DNA from: Toxorhynchites rutilus septentrionalis
Taxonomy: Eukaryota > Arthropoda > Insecta > Diptera > Culicidae
Length of the DNA: 64,000 bases
Assembly: GCF_029784135.1 (NCBI RefSeq)
Contig: NC_073746.1
Span: 298,103,614-298,167,613 of the forward strand
Direction: 5' to 3'
Each line of letters opens with the position of its first letter. Position 1 is the stretch's first letter. This document shows positions 42,511 through 53,458 of this stretch, in pieces. Under the pieces are notes generated by a model. It made no database searches and had not been told where the DNA came from. It saw only the letters and a list, made by a program, of their open reading frames with translations. The translations under genes and the position numbers were made by a program.

Positions 42511-42960
42511 TGTATGTGTATGTAGCGATGTCTTCCCGGGGAACCGTTTGTGGCATCACTCTCCTCCTGATGGATTCCCTTCTGGCCTAGGGTGCACAAA
42601 CAGGCTCTTGGTGACACCGTTCATCCGCGCTCTCATGATAAACGAAGAGTTTCACCACAACAGCGACAACATGCTCCAATCGCTGTTCAATTAGAACTGA
42701 GTGGATTTCCGAGCAGCGCTCGCTTATATACCGATTGGTGATTTCAATAGCCTGTTTTGAAAGCAATTTTAAGACTATTGAAACAAGTTTTTGGATCAAA
42801 AAGTAACAAATATAGAACGCGTAGACATTTTATCTTTCGAATGAAGTGTTTATCATACCATTTCGTTCAGTTGTTTAGGAGCTATTAACGCTCAAAATCT
42901 CGGTCTCCGACGTAACGCTTTCGTTTTCGAAACTTTGATTTTACACCCCGGTATAGAAAT

Positions 42961-42985
42961 GAAAGACGTAGTCCTACGTCAAAAA
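42961..42985. repeat. GACGTAGTCCTACGTC palindrome (repeat end)
   Basis: GAAAGACGTAGTCCTACGTC followed by an A-run, preceded by TTTTACACCCC. Same terminal phrase as at 17835, 58810 and 59543. Confidence 0.6.
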
Positions 42986-43191
42986 AGTATTTACTTATTC
43001 TGCCCGTTTCCAAGTAAAGTAAACTTTCCTAGTATTTACTTGAATCCGTATGAATAAATGTTTACTTTACTAATTCAATTTCGAATTCGAACATAGTTTT
43101 TACTCTGTCAAACATCTGTCAACTGATTGTTTAGGTTCCGTTTCAAAACGTTTTTTTTGGACAAAGCGTGAATTCGCGATGAAAAAGGAAT

Positions 43192-43652
43192 AGTGTCGAC
43201 GTCTGGTGGCGACTTTCAATTAGGGACAATAGTTTTGGTCCCTATCTCGTTAGTGTAATACCTATCATATTAGAAGACACGAAGCCAGTTTTCAAATGTT
43301 AAAATTTGAATGAAAATGTTCACATCATGTTATTTAATCACTTAAAACACTTTTTTTCCGACTTTTATTTAACCCTTTGTCTATACATTTCCAACATTAT
43401 TACTGAAACTTTTCATTATAATATAAAGTTGTCTTCAAAAACAATTATCATACAAGATTTTTTCACCACCTGCAAACAAAAGTGTTTTTCATTTAAACAG
43501 AATGCCGAATTGGTACGGAAAGGTTATTTTTCATTCATAATTTAAATTTTAAAAACGTGTTCATTCCGCCTGAAAATCAATCAATTTTTTTACGCTCCCC
43601 TAAACTCGTAAACGAAGCTCAATGCCATCAATGCGGACCGTTAACTTGTTTA
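43192..43652 (-). repeat. Interspersed ~430-bp repeat, copy B
   Basis: Inverted partner of 16383-16815: GTCGACGTCTGGTGGCGAC, AGAAGACACGAAGCCAGTTTT, TTCATAATTTAAATTTTAAA and AAGCTCAATGCCATCAATGC. Identity is moderate with small indels. Confidence 0.7.
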
Positions 43653-43728
43653 ACTTCAAGCGCAAGATAGCAGCATTAAACATAAATAGGATATGAAATC
43701 AAAACGAATGAAAGTGTTTTCAGATCCA

Positions 43729-43750
43729 AAGTATGCTCATGAGCATACTT
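43729..43750. repeat. Perfect 22-bp palindrome
   Basis: Starts AAGTATGCTCA and returns as TGAGCATACTT with no spacer. It sits just outside the interspersed repeat. Could be a hairpin-forming site; function unknown. Confidence 0.85.
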
Positions 43751-44934
43751 GATAATTACGAAGTAAATACTTGATGAATGCTGTTTTATTCATATGAAAT
43801 CAGCTAAACATCCATTTTCGAAAAGTAAATACTTTGTTGTTTCTTTTATTCATACCAAACGTAGTAAAAACTTAATCTCACTGCTCGACTGCTCGAATGA
43901 AGTAAAGTAAAGATGAATTTTGTTTTTATTCATACGGCCTATTACGTATCATTATGTTCGAGCATTTTTCAACTCGAAACGAGAACAAATGTCTCCGCAA
44001 GAAATGGTTGATCGTCGTATGGGAAAATGCTAGTGGAACGTTGTTTAATGCTAAACCTTACATCAAAGAAAATTTCAATTGCATTTCCTTTGGTTTTGAC
44101 GTCTATTTGTACAAGTATGTGAGTATAAATACAACACTTTTATTTCAGCACTATGGAATCACAAAGAAATAAATTGCAGTACATTTGTTCATTTTCCGTA
44201 GTCCTTAGAATGGGTATATGAGTACCATCAATACACCGGGTATCTTGAATTCGAAAAATATTACTTTGTTTCATTAATCGATGTTGTATCCAATTCGATC
44301 CATTTTTCGCATTAGCTTCTTTCCAGAAATGGCATCATTTCATTGAACACTGATGAAACTGTTGGTTGAGCCACACCAAGTAAAAAGTTTTCTCCTTTAT
44401 TACATTAATTTGGTCGGCCAGAAGCCAGAACATTCAAAACGGCCTCTAATTTCAAAGCTGCAGGAGAAAGCAGTGCTTCTGAAAGTTGTTTGGAACACGT
44501 TTGTATCCGAAACTTGAAACAAAAGAATAATTATTATCATTTATATCCAAAACGTATATAAGACAAACTCGCTCATTTTCGCTTAGCGCGAGACACTTTT
44601 ATCCCTCAATCCTCGCCTCTGTTGAATAAGCGTGCTCTCTTCTTCACTATCGCTATCGTTAAAAAACATTTGGCGATCTTTTCTTTTTAGTCACAATTCT
44701 AATATAATATCAAATTAAATTTGTTTTTCGGCATTGATATTAGCAATAGCCGTGAAGTTTGCTTTGTTTACAAATCCAAAAATTTGACATTTCTCTTCGA
44801 GACAAATTTTGCTCGAAATCTAGTACATTGAAAATAATAACTCGAAAAAGATACATAATGCTAGAATAAATTCGATTCGAGTTCAAATTACCACGAAACG
44901 AGTTACTCGTTTCGAAATGCGCAATGTCACCCCT

Positions 44935-45150
44935 GGATACGAAAAGATGTTAGATGTGTGGGTACCACACGAGTTAATTCAAATATCGAATTTCCAGCTG
45001 CAAGTTGCCCCATTTCTTAAGTTAGCGCGACTAAGACAAATTAAAACGGTACAAAAGGTGGTCGAGCCAAGATTGACGGTCAGCAAGATTTTGCTATGTG
45101 TTTGGTGGGATTCATCGAGCATCAACTACTATGAGGTCCTACGGCACAAG
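44935..45150 (+). pseudogene. mariner transposase fragment
   Basis: Contains WVPHEL, the conserved mariner motif at the start of the catalytic domain, then after a deletion VVEPRLTVSKILLCVWWD and INYYEVL, the region following the first catalytic Asp; that Asp itself is deleted. Directly adjacent to the right end of the composite element. Confidence 0.7.
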
Positions 45151-45254
45151 TTTCAATTCGAATCTGTAAAGGGTGTACCGTTTAAAATCCGCACACACAA
45201 AATTCATTCTCAAAATTCGACTTTTTATCCGATTATCACCGTTCCCAGGGAGTA

Positions 45255-46260
45255 AAAAAAAACAAAGTTAGTTTTGGCATCATTCATTTAATTTTTTTCG
45301 CCTTTTTATCCGAATGCACGATCCTTGGCCTCAAGGTGAAGGTGGAAGCTAGCCACATATGGCTGTCACAATGGCGCTCATTTCATTCATCTCCCTCCCT
45401 TACCCCTCGCCCGAAAATCAATAATTTAGCGAAACAGTGAGAAGAAAATGATCGTTTGCACACACTTCCCACCAAGTAATATTAATCAAAATCTAATCGA
45501 TTACTCATCAAATATCAAATTTTCATCTGCCGTTGCAATGTATAGTGGAAAACGTCGTAAAACTCGAGCTAGTGCTCTGAAAGTTAACTTCTCATTTTTC
45601 AATTTCCCGCAATGGTTTTGTTTGTATTGGTGAAAACATCTTTATTTTTTCGACACTGATGCCAGACAACATCATTGAAACAGCTATAAAAACCACTCAA
45701 TAAAATGTTATTCCTGAGTCATAGCGTTTCATGTCATGGAAATCAATATAATAAAATTGTGTTGATATCAATATAATTATTATGTTCTATAATGTAAGTT
45801 TTTGCTACTTGAACATTGGTTAAGAAAATTGTATTGCCAACGAAGAAAAGGGTTAAGGCTTTCCAACGTGAGTATGTGAAAACAATACGATCAACGAAGA
45901 AAATTTTTGGGGAATTATCACTATCGAGTTACTGTGCGGAAAAACTTGTTGATACATTTAACTTCAGTATTGAATTGATATTTTTTTTCAAATGTATTCT
46001 AAGACTCTTGTTAGTGAAGCGCCACACAGTCTGATAAGTGAATTGATCTATTTACGTACGAAGATCAAAACAAACGAAACAAATTGCTCATCTCTCACAA
46101 ACACTATTTCTCTATTTTTACACATGGTTTTACCTATACTTCACAAAGGCTTGCTTACACATTCACCTTAACTCAAGCTATGGGGTTCTGCACGACCTCA
46201 GTATCGACAGTTTTTTACGTTTTATCCCAAGCTTTCTTCTTTTCTTCTACATTCTTCACA
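45255..46260. other. Unassigned intronic sequence
   Basis: AT-rich. Small frames such as 45816-46034 have no recognisable domain. Confidence 0.3.
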
Positions 46261-46261
46261 A

Positions 46262-46870
46262 CTTAGGTCGTTTTAGTAATGGCCCAATATTTTTCTATTG
46301 GATGCAGTTCCGGAGTGTTCCGAATCTTTTCGCACTAAATCGACATCATTCACACGTCCTTCATTTTGTGACATGATGCCAAAGTCGGCCAGAAAACCGT
46401 CGGACCGTCGTGAGTCTTCAGGAGAGGAAGAAGCCGCTTTTGGAGACTCTTCCAAATACACCGGTCCATTCATGGTGCTTGCGGTAACGAAAGGTGTACT
46501 CCGCTTTTCACAAGTACAAATCGCTTGCCAGATTAAAAACATCTTGGCGAACTTCGATATCTTCTGTGTCTGGAGGTTCTCGGGAACATCCAACTTATCT
46601 TTGGCAGTGACATACAAGTTTCCTGGAGTGTGGTTGAAGACGTCTTGTCCGCCATTACGCAGCAGTGTGGTTCCGTTAACTTTTGTTCGTACCATTTCCG
46701 GACACGGCTTTTTGCGACCGTATTCTGTTTCTTGTCGCGGTTCGGGGACTTCAGAACCTTAAACGTACATGGTCCAGCTCGAGTTTAGGTATTCTGCACA
46801 AATGTATTGCTCATATGCAACTTTTTAGCCACATCTCAAACTTTGGAGGTACTCAGAAAAGTAAATAGGT
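46262..46870 (-). pseudogene. DD37E transposase relic, minus strand
   Basis: Third DD37E copy. In minus-strand order: DVAKKLHMSNTFVQ, SPNRDKKQNTVAKSRVRKWY, KFAKMFLIWQAIC, CEKRSTPFVTAST, NGPVYLEES, then out-of-frame remains of the FWP-LASCH region and NRKILGHY, which is an out-of-frame RPIEKYW. Several frameshifts. No terminal repeats identified. Confidence 0.72.
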
Positions 46871-46899
46871 GAACTTGCGGTTTGTGAGTTCCCCGAGGA

Positions 46900-47300
46900 G
46901 GTCATATCCCGCCCATTAGGTATGTACTGCTAGGAAGATCGCTCCACTGTGGTCCAAGTGTGAGCGCATTGACAAACAGCAATACTGTTCGAATGTTGCC
47001 CGGACAGCCGGACCAAACCTATCAGGCTGCTGGTACGTTGTCGGAACTGATCGATTGGTTCCACCAGGTGATGCGCAAGGATGAAAGCTGGTGGGGCTAT
47101 CGGCGTTTACGGTACGATTCTACTTTCATGATGAAGGTTAGATTTACAGAATTCGTTTGCACCTCGTTCCCGTTGGGAGACTAGCACACCGAACCCGTCG
47201 AACGCGAATATGTGACCGATGATGTCAAAAATGGTGTCCCACCGCTGACAAATTTGGGCGTGAATTTGACACTGATCAGTATACAATGATTAAGTTTCAT
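46900..47300 (+). other. Coding-like stretch of unknown origin
   Basis: The frame at 46960-47184 has balanced composition (MLPGQPDQTYQAAGTLSELI, DWFHQVMRKDESWWGYRRL) but I recognise no family. It could be a remnant of a transposon or a captured gene fragment. No splice context was established. Confidence 0.3.
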
Positions 47301-47516
47301 TCGGTGACTTTTCGTGTCTTCTATCACATTGATTCCACTATACTATGTGAAACTTTAATTCATTAACTTACAAAAATAAAAAGTTCTGACGGTAAGGTCA
47401 CACGGGATCTGAATATTAGTTGCAGGTATTATAAAACGTTAAATCAATTAAACAAAAGTTGAAAATAGAGGTTACTATTTTTCCAATGTTTTGTTCGCCG
47501 GATTAGATTAATTCGC

Positions 47517-47540
47517 TAAAGTACCGTCGATGGGGATGTG
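47517..47540 (+). repeat. Left partner of a 6.1-kb-spaced inverted repeat
   Basis: CTAAAGTACCGTCGATGGGG is matched in inverse by CCCCCATCGATGGTACC followed by TTTAG at 53660-53681. A further shared phrase (TTGTACTACAG) appears in the same orientation near both (47618, 53499), so the two may instead be ends of separate copies of one element. Confidence 0.45.
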
Positions 47541-48258
47541 ACCCATTCAAAAGTTTTATGTGTAAATACATGTGCAAATGCATCAAAATTTGATAAATTA
47601 TTAAACAATAACTTCTTGTACTACAGTAAAGTATTTGTACCACAAGTAAAGCAGATCATATCTGATATAATATGTAATTAAAATACAACATTTGTGGATT
47701 TATCATCAGCTCCGTAGTAATTTGTATCGGTTCTTTCTTGAAACAGAAGAATAGATACTTATTTCCGCCTAAGAAATAGGAGGTAAATTGTTAATAATTG
47801 TCGATAAAAAACAATTGAAGTTGACATTGTGTTGAAGAAGCAACGATATCATTCTGGGTGCTCCGTGAGCTATTTGACAAACTCTGAAATCTCAAATTAA
47901 TATCTACCGTCTGACCATGTACAAGCATTGTTTGGTCAAAAGCATTTTGGTAACACGTACGGAAATCTGGATTAAAGGTGGGCCCCTCTCTGGGAGGTCG
48001 GGAAATAATGAATTTTCGTGAATTTCTTTCGAATGTTACAAATAAAGTGAAGTATTCGGGTATTTTGGTTATTGTTTAAGGTTTATCTGAAGTTGTATTT
48101 TCCATTTCTTGAGTGCACGAATAATGATTATTACACTGTTGACAGCTGGATGCGTAGTTGCTGTCTGTGAATTGAAACCTTGCTGGTGATATCGGTTCTG
48201 AACTAACGGGGTATCGTAGAACAAATTCCAATGAATATTTTGAAACTTTGAGGCAATA
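47541..48258. other. AT-rich intronic sequence
   Basis: No recognised feature. Confidence 0.3.
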
Positions 48259-48259
48259 C

Positions 48260-48414
48260 CTAAAGCGTTACATAGGGCTTTTTGAAAATTCGAAACATTG
48301 CCAATATGGCGGCCTGTTTTTGAAAATAAGTTATTTTACATGAAAAATCGCTGTTTAGAAGCTCGAAAAACTGGAAAAAATAAGATATCAAAAAACAACT
48401 ATGTAACGCTTTAG
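48260..48414. mobile_element. Small MITE with 16-bp inverted ends
   Basis: CTAAAGCGTTACATAG (48260-48275) and its exact reverse complement CTATGTAACGCTTTAG (48399-48414) bound 155 bp of non-coding DNA. Inside are GCCAATATGGCGGCC and A-rich sequence. Confidence 0.65.
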
Positions 48415-49487
48415 ATAATCCATTTTTACAGGATGATAACAAATTTCAGCTGAATCGGTCGAGTAGATCCTGAGATATCGATACCATCAGTTGAAAAAAC
48501 ATGGTTTCGAGAAAAACACGTTTCAAAACTCGTACAGCAATACTACATTCCTTGATGTGATTTCATACTTTTGGCTGTAACTTTCCAACGAAATCAAATA
48601 TCGAATATTCTTTTGGGATAATATTTCTGAGGGCATTAGCTTCTCAAAAATGCAAAAAACTAAAATTTGATTTTTTCGATTGATATGTTTCTCACAATGC
48701 TACTTAAATAGGTTGTCCTACAAATAATAATAAAAATACAAAACTGTAGAATGAATATGCCATGAATTAACTTTAAAAATTTCAAATTGTCCTTTCAAAG
48801 GTTACGAGAGAATTAGTTTCGCTATCCTTATCGGACTTTTCAAGGTTGGAGGAAAATGAACTTTGGTGTTTCAAACTTCTATAATAGAAAGGAGAAAAAT
48901 TAAATTCTGTTCTCGCTCTAGTCAGTCAGTCAACAGCCTTCCTTGAGGCTGGAAGGCAGTCTTCCATGTTTCACAAAAAACACTGCGTCCGGAATAAACA
49001 TGTCCACGCTGCTGTTTACAGTTTTGTGTTTGAGTACAAACATGATTTTTTCGTACCTATGTTAGAAAATGTGACATGTTTGTGTTCGTGGTATGTTTGG
49101 ACATACGATGTTTAATCCCAATGTTTCACATGATGTTCGAACATGGTGTACAGTTTCTCTTGCATTTTCACCCCAAGCACCGGCAGTTCGTAGAGTAGAA
49201 GAAGCGAATCGGACACCACACCACCACCACTCAACGCGTGGTGTATTGGTATGTTGACATGGAAAAAATGCTTTCCTTTCATGACAATGGGTGCTTCATC
49301 AAAAATATTGGGCAAATAAAATAAACCTCTTTTTCTGTTGTGAACAAAATAAACATCGATTGATATGAGAGTTTTTCACATTTGATATCATTATTTAGTG
49401 CACGCATCAATTTATATATTGAATTCATGTAACATTCGCTATTATTAGCTATTTGAGCAAGTACTAAAATTGAATTATTCAGCAGTG
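48415..49487. other. Unassigned intronic sequence
   Basis: AT-rich. Repeated short ACATG/CATGTTT words near 48995-49145. No gene recognised. Confidence 0.3.
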
Positions 49488-49525
49488 ACATGTTAGGCGT
49501 GACGCTAACCACTCGACAATACTGC
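49488..49525 (-). mobile_element. SINE head fragment (box A region)
   Basis: On the minus strand CGAGTGGTTAGCGTCACGCC then TAACATG matches the 5' part of the SINE at 30947. Box B and body are absent. Confidence 0.45.
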
Positions 49526-50532
49526 TTGTTCGCGACGATCGCGGCCCGAGCTATAAAACGAGCGGTGAAGAGGAGAAGAAAGGATGATGCAATCGCATGC
49601 ACACATACCATATGTAGTGCAGTGTAAGTGTAGCTTTTAGTTTTTTCCTTCATTCAGTTTGTGATAACATCGAGAAATTAATGGTGTGTTTTAGCCGCTG
49701 AAATTTCTCTGCTGGTTCTGCTGTGTGCCGCTGAAGGTTGCATCTAAAACTAATTTTTGGGTATTTATTTTTTTGGTCAGCATTTGTACGACGTCGCCCG
49801 CTATGCAGTCGGCTCCCCAGACTTTAATTGCCAACATGCACGCAAAAAAAAAATAGAAAGCTTCTTTCTATTCAGAGAATGTTTTCTTTGAACGAAACCA
49901 AGGATTATTTAATCAGACTTGCAAAATGTGCATGAACGATCTATAAACTTTTACTTAGTCGCGGTAATACATACACACACTCTTTACAGATACACGGGCC
50001 GAAGGTTGTGCAGTCCACTGATGATTCAACAAGAGCCAAAGGTTGTACCGCTCATGACAACTCTACACGAGCTGATGATTACGCCGGCTAGTTCAATTGG
50101 TAAATAAAATATGGTGTCGTATTATTTGTATTCAATATGAAGTGTATATGTAAGAAACAAAACAATGTAAAAAAAACTCATGGTTTCATAATTTTAATGA
50201 GCTAAATTGTTCATGAAGTTTTGTAACTGATTGTTTTTTAATAGATGACAATTGTATTGTGACTTACTTCCATCTTCATCAAGCAGCAAAAAGGTCCAAA
50301 GAACAGTCGTATTGTTAGTCCTTGGGAGCAGCAACAATTACAATGCAATGTTGCTTAATTGTAAACTATTTTTCTCAAATCACAAACACCGATACTGTGA
50401 GCCTTGAAAGTATCATCATATCATCGCGAAAATAACGAATATTTGTTTGCTTCTACACTGCTTTTCACAACTGTAGAACCACTCTTTTTTTTTGAGTTTC
50501 CAGAGATATGTAAGAAATCGGTTGAATTGGGG
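49526..50532. other. Unassigned intronic sequence
   Basis: No recognised element. A small hairpin ATAGAAAG/CTTTCTAT near 49853-49872. Confidence 0.3.
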
Positions 50533-50704
50533 TACACTCATACCTCGCTATACGGCCGCTCATTATACGGCTTTTCGTAGAACAAGCTTGGAACCGATCC
50601 GATAGAGTTTGTATGAATTTGTATTGGAATAATTGATTCGTTATACGGCTTTTTTCTTAGCGGACCAGGAACGTATCTAGGCCGTAAAGCGAGGTATGGG
50701 TGTA
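50533..50704. mobile_element. pogo/Tigger-type MITE, 172 bp
   Basis: TACACTCATACCTCGCTATA (50533 on, 24 bases matching with mismatches) and its inverse ending GGTATGGGTGTA (50704). TA is at each outer edge. Two internal TATACGGCTTTT repeats. Non-coding. Confidence 0.8.
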
Positions 50705-50889
50705 TTTGGTGTAAGACATTATAACTAGACTGACCATTTGAACTTTATTGTTGTGTCCAGGCGCAAAACATTCAAAAAACTAAAATTCCAGTTCATATTT
50801 ATAGAAACAGATGAAAAAACTCTCACTCCTTCACAAAATTAACCCCAATTTCACATGTACTACAATAACTTTTTAATTCGTAGGTCATC

Positions 50890-51215
50890 CTTAGTTCTCA
50901 ATCAGTTCAAATTACTCATTCGGGATGGTTTTGACCAAGTTACGCCATATTGTAGTGTGTATCTCATTCTACGCAGAGGATACTACTCGTTTAAGAGCTT
51001 CTACTGCTTGTAAGCTGCATCTACTATTCGTACGATCACTCCTCATAAGTTCTTGGTAGGGTTTTGATTTGGTAAACAAGCTGACCAGTCCAGAATCTGA
51101 GGTCCTTATTCATCAAACCATGTCATGACTTTCCGGATTTTATGAATTCATACCAAATTACCCCATTATCACAAAAACAGCAGTAAATGATTCTGAAGTA
51201 CTTCGTTGCACTCAG
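50890..51215 (-). pseudogene. Tc1 transposase C-terminal relic, minus strand
   Basis: Minus-strand translation gives TWFDE, ILDWSACLPNQNPTKNL and GVIVRIVDAAYKQ, then TWSKPSRMSNLN. This follows the Tc1 pattern around DWPACSPDLNPIENLWG. The catalytic SPDLNPIE is LPNQNPTK, so the active-site residues are lost, and several stops interrupt it. Confidence 0.65.
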
Positions 51216-52190
51216 GGGTATGACTAGAACGTCAAATCCCTCATACTGCCAGTGTACTCAATATTGCTGCGGTTCTCTGACATTTTGGTTCTGTCTATTA
51301 CTGTTGTTCACAACTCGGTCCGGTTATATAGTCGAATAGTGGCTAACTTTAAACTCCATGTTAAATGTGAACACCTTCATGTGAAACCGAAATATGAAAA
51401 TCGCTCATGCAGCGCAATTTTCTTTATTTTTACTATCTCCGTGATTTCAACGATTTCAATCCTCGCAAATGATATGTTGGTAAACAAATGACGCCATATT
51501 GATTTTGATTTTGGGTAGCCTATATTCAATTGATTGCCATAATGAAATCTGTGTTTTTGATCTCAAAAAATCTTTTTATCTCAGTTTTTCTTCAGGAAAT
51601 CTGTATCGAAATTTATTTTAAATTCACAAGTCAAATTTGAATCATAATTTTAGCTTTAGTATCATTGATTGGCATCTGAATTATGAATTTGACGACGTTG
51701 GTGGTATCCACGTAGAGATTCGCATTCACTGTGCTTAAGTAGGAAAAAGATAAACAGTGTTAATTATTTATTGTAAAGCTAGCAGATGACACAGACTTTT
51801 GCTTCACTTCGCCTTAGATTGAACATGAGGAAGCAGTACTACACGCTAAATATGAATGCCAAGTCTCATTCAGACTGATTCGAATGCTATATGAATAAAA
51901 TTGGTCAGATGGGAAAAAGTGTTATTTAGATCAAGCCATAGCTAATATTAGATCGTTATTTTGAAAAATCTGTAAATCTACCTAAAAAAAAGTCTGTAAT
52001 CTGTAACTACAGATTTTTGGTTTCAAAAAGTCTGGAAAATCTGTATAAATACAGATTATTCTGGAGATATGGTAACACTGCTTCTGACATTTCATTCGTT
52101 GAGAAAATTCTCTCCAAACCATAAAAATCCCATATCAAAAGATTCGGGTCCAATAATGTGGAAGCTAATCCAATGGGTTTCACCATTTCA
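51216..52190. other. Unassigned intronic sequence
   Basis: No recognised element. Confidence 0.3.
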
Positions 52191-52194
52191 GGAG

Positions 52195-52585
52195 AACTTG
52201 TCCGATAAAAAGAAATTCAACTTGAATAGAATTTCTTCATACTGGAAGGACTTACGGAACGTGTCATGTAATTTCTTAACTCGTAACTTTCCGGGCGGAA
52301 GTTTGATGGTTTGGGGAAAACATTTTCAAAAAGCCCTGGTTCAGATAGCTTTTCATCAACACGAATGCACAGTCAGAAGTGCAATGAAGTAATTAAGAAT
52401 CATTTACTTCTTTTTTTTTGCATCAAAAACACCGTGATAATTGGGTGATTTGGCATAAATTCACTACACTACACCTCAAACGATGAGGTGAAGGCATTTG
52501 TCAAGTCCTGGATTCACGAAAGCATATGTGTATAATTTTTCAGCCAACCCTCGAATGTATAAAATATAGTGGAAGGGTGGTAAAG
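52195..52585 (+). pseudogene. Tc1 transposase fragment, plus strand
   Basis: LSDKKKFNLNRISSYWKDLR and FPGGSLMVWG match the Tc1 region around the first catalytic Asp. After frameshifts, HQKHRDNWV and VKAFVKSWIHES follow the expected order. It is opposite in strand to the relic at 50890 and so is a separate copy. Confidence 0.65.
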
Positions 52586-52589
52586 ACGG

Positions 52590-53110
52590 ACATCTTAGAT
52601 AAAAGTTGATTTTTCCTTGAATTTCACCAAAAAAAATATATAGCTTTCTCACCACGACTCGATAGTCTAATTCTCTGTTAATAATAAAAATTTCGCTAAA
52701 TTGATGTGTCCGACCTCTTTGAAAAATTAGAAAGAGTCGGGGAAGACGGACACTTGAAGGGAAAGATGGACATCAGGGGTGGGAAAGATGGACACTAATT
52801 GAAAAGTTATATTTTGAATTTCAAGTTGATGTACTCAGGCATCTGGAATGACAGTTTCGGATTTCGTTTTAAAAACTTTATGCTAGGCTGTTGCAGCCAT
52901 CTGAGTTAATTTATTGAACGTATGCTCCGTTTTTTCGGTCAGTTCGAAAACAAATTTTGCAGATAATTTTTATGTTTTCATTCATAGTTTTGACAAAAGA
53001 CCAACTAGGTGCACACAATATGTGTCAAAAATATTAATACACTGATGCAATACAGTACGTCATTCAAATTTTGAATAAACATGTAATTTATCAATAATAT
53101 ATAAGTGTCC
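52590..53110. repeat. Iterated GGGAAAGATGGACA-type words
   Basis: GGTAAAGACGGACAT, GGGGAAGACGGACACTT, GGGAAAGATGGACATC and GGGAAAGATGGACAC occur between 52578 and 52797. Probably part of a decayed mosquito repeat. The remainder to 53110 is AT-rich. Confidence 0.45.
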
Positions 53111-53114
53111 ATTA

Positions 53115-53456
53115 GAGTGCCAATAAAAATGGTCATCTCGGATAAGTTACCCAATTAAAAATGTTCACCACCAAAATACCCTATGCAAAATATCAGCTCA
53201 TTCGGACTTAAGCTAGAGTGGCGCAAAGCGGTCAAAGTTTATTTCAAGACATTTGGCATAAAAAAAAAATGAAAACCCCGATTTTCTTTACTCCCCCCTT
53301 GGGTGATTTTTGAATTTCCTAAAAACTCAAACTGCGACGCTTTGCGCCACTCTCCTTTCAGTGCGATTGAGCATAGGGTGTTTTTTCAAGGTGGTGAACA
53401 TTATTATGGGGTAACTTTTCGAAATTCGAGATGACCATTTTCATTGGCGCCCAACT
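53115..53456. mobile_element. Foldback MITE with ~100-bp inverted arms
   Basis: The left arm begins GAGTGCCAATAAAAATGGTC and the right arm ends GACCATTTTCATTGGCGCCC, followed by AAC and TA. Arms also share GTTACCC/GGGTAAC, GGTGGTGAACAT/ATGTTCACCACC and ACCCTATGC/GCATAGGGT. An inner perfect 14-bp pair GAGTGGCGCAAAGC / GCTTTGCGCCACTC lies at 53216-53229 and 53339-53352. TA flanks (53113-53114, 53457-53458) suggest a Tc1/mariner-type target. Confidence 0.8.
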
Positions 53457-53458
53457 AC

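Larger units (their letters stand above)
41353..43942. repeat. Inner inverted pair TAGGnnnTATGAATAAAAAC
   Basis: TAGGTCATATGAATAAAAAC near 41353 and the reverse complement of TAGGCCGTATGAATAAAAAC ending near 43942. Related ATTCATA/AAGTAAA phrases recur just inside (43000-43090, 43755-43930). Probably the ends of a second element inserted in the outer one. Confidence 0.5.
41221..44933. mobile_element. Composite inverted-repeat element (3.7 kb)
   Basis: The left end GGGGTGGCATTTCGCATTTC and right end GAAATGCGCAATGTCACCCC (followed outward by flanking DNA) are inverted repeats that continue through CGAAACGAGT. No target duplication was found, so the superfamily is open. Inside, a second inverted pair (41353 and 43942), direct repeats (41711-42510) and the 43192-43652 interspersed repeat indicate several nested insertions. 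No coding region recognised. Confidence 0.6.

Noticed and set aside
49540..49575. TATA-like GCTATAAAACGAGCGG as a promoter
   Set aside because: There is no initiator at the right distance and no gene downstream, and it lies within an intron next to a SINE fragment.
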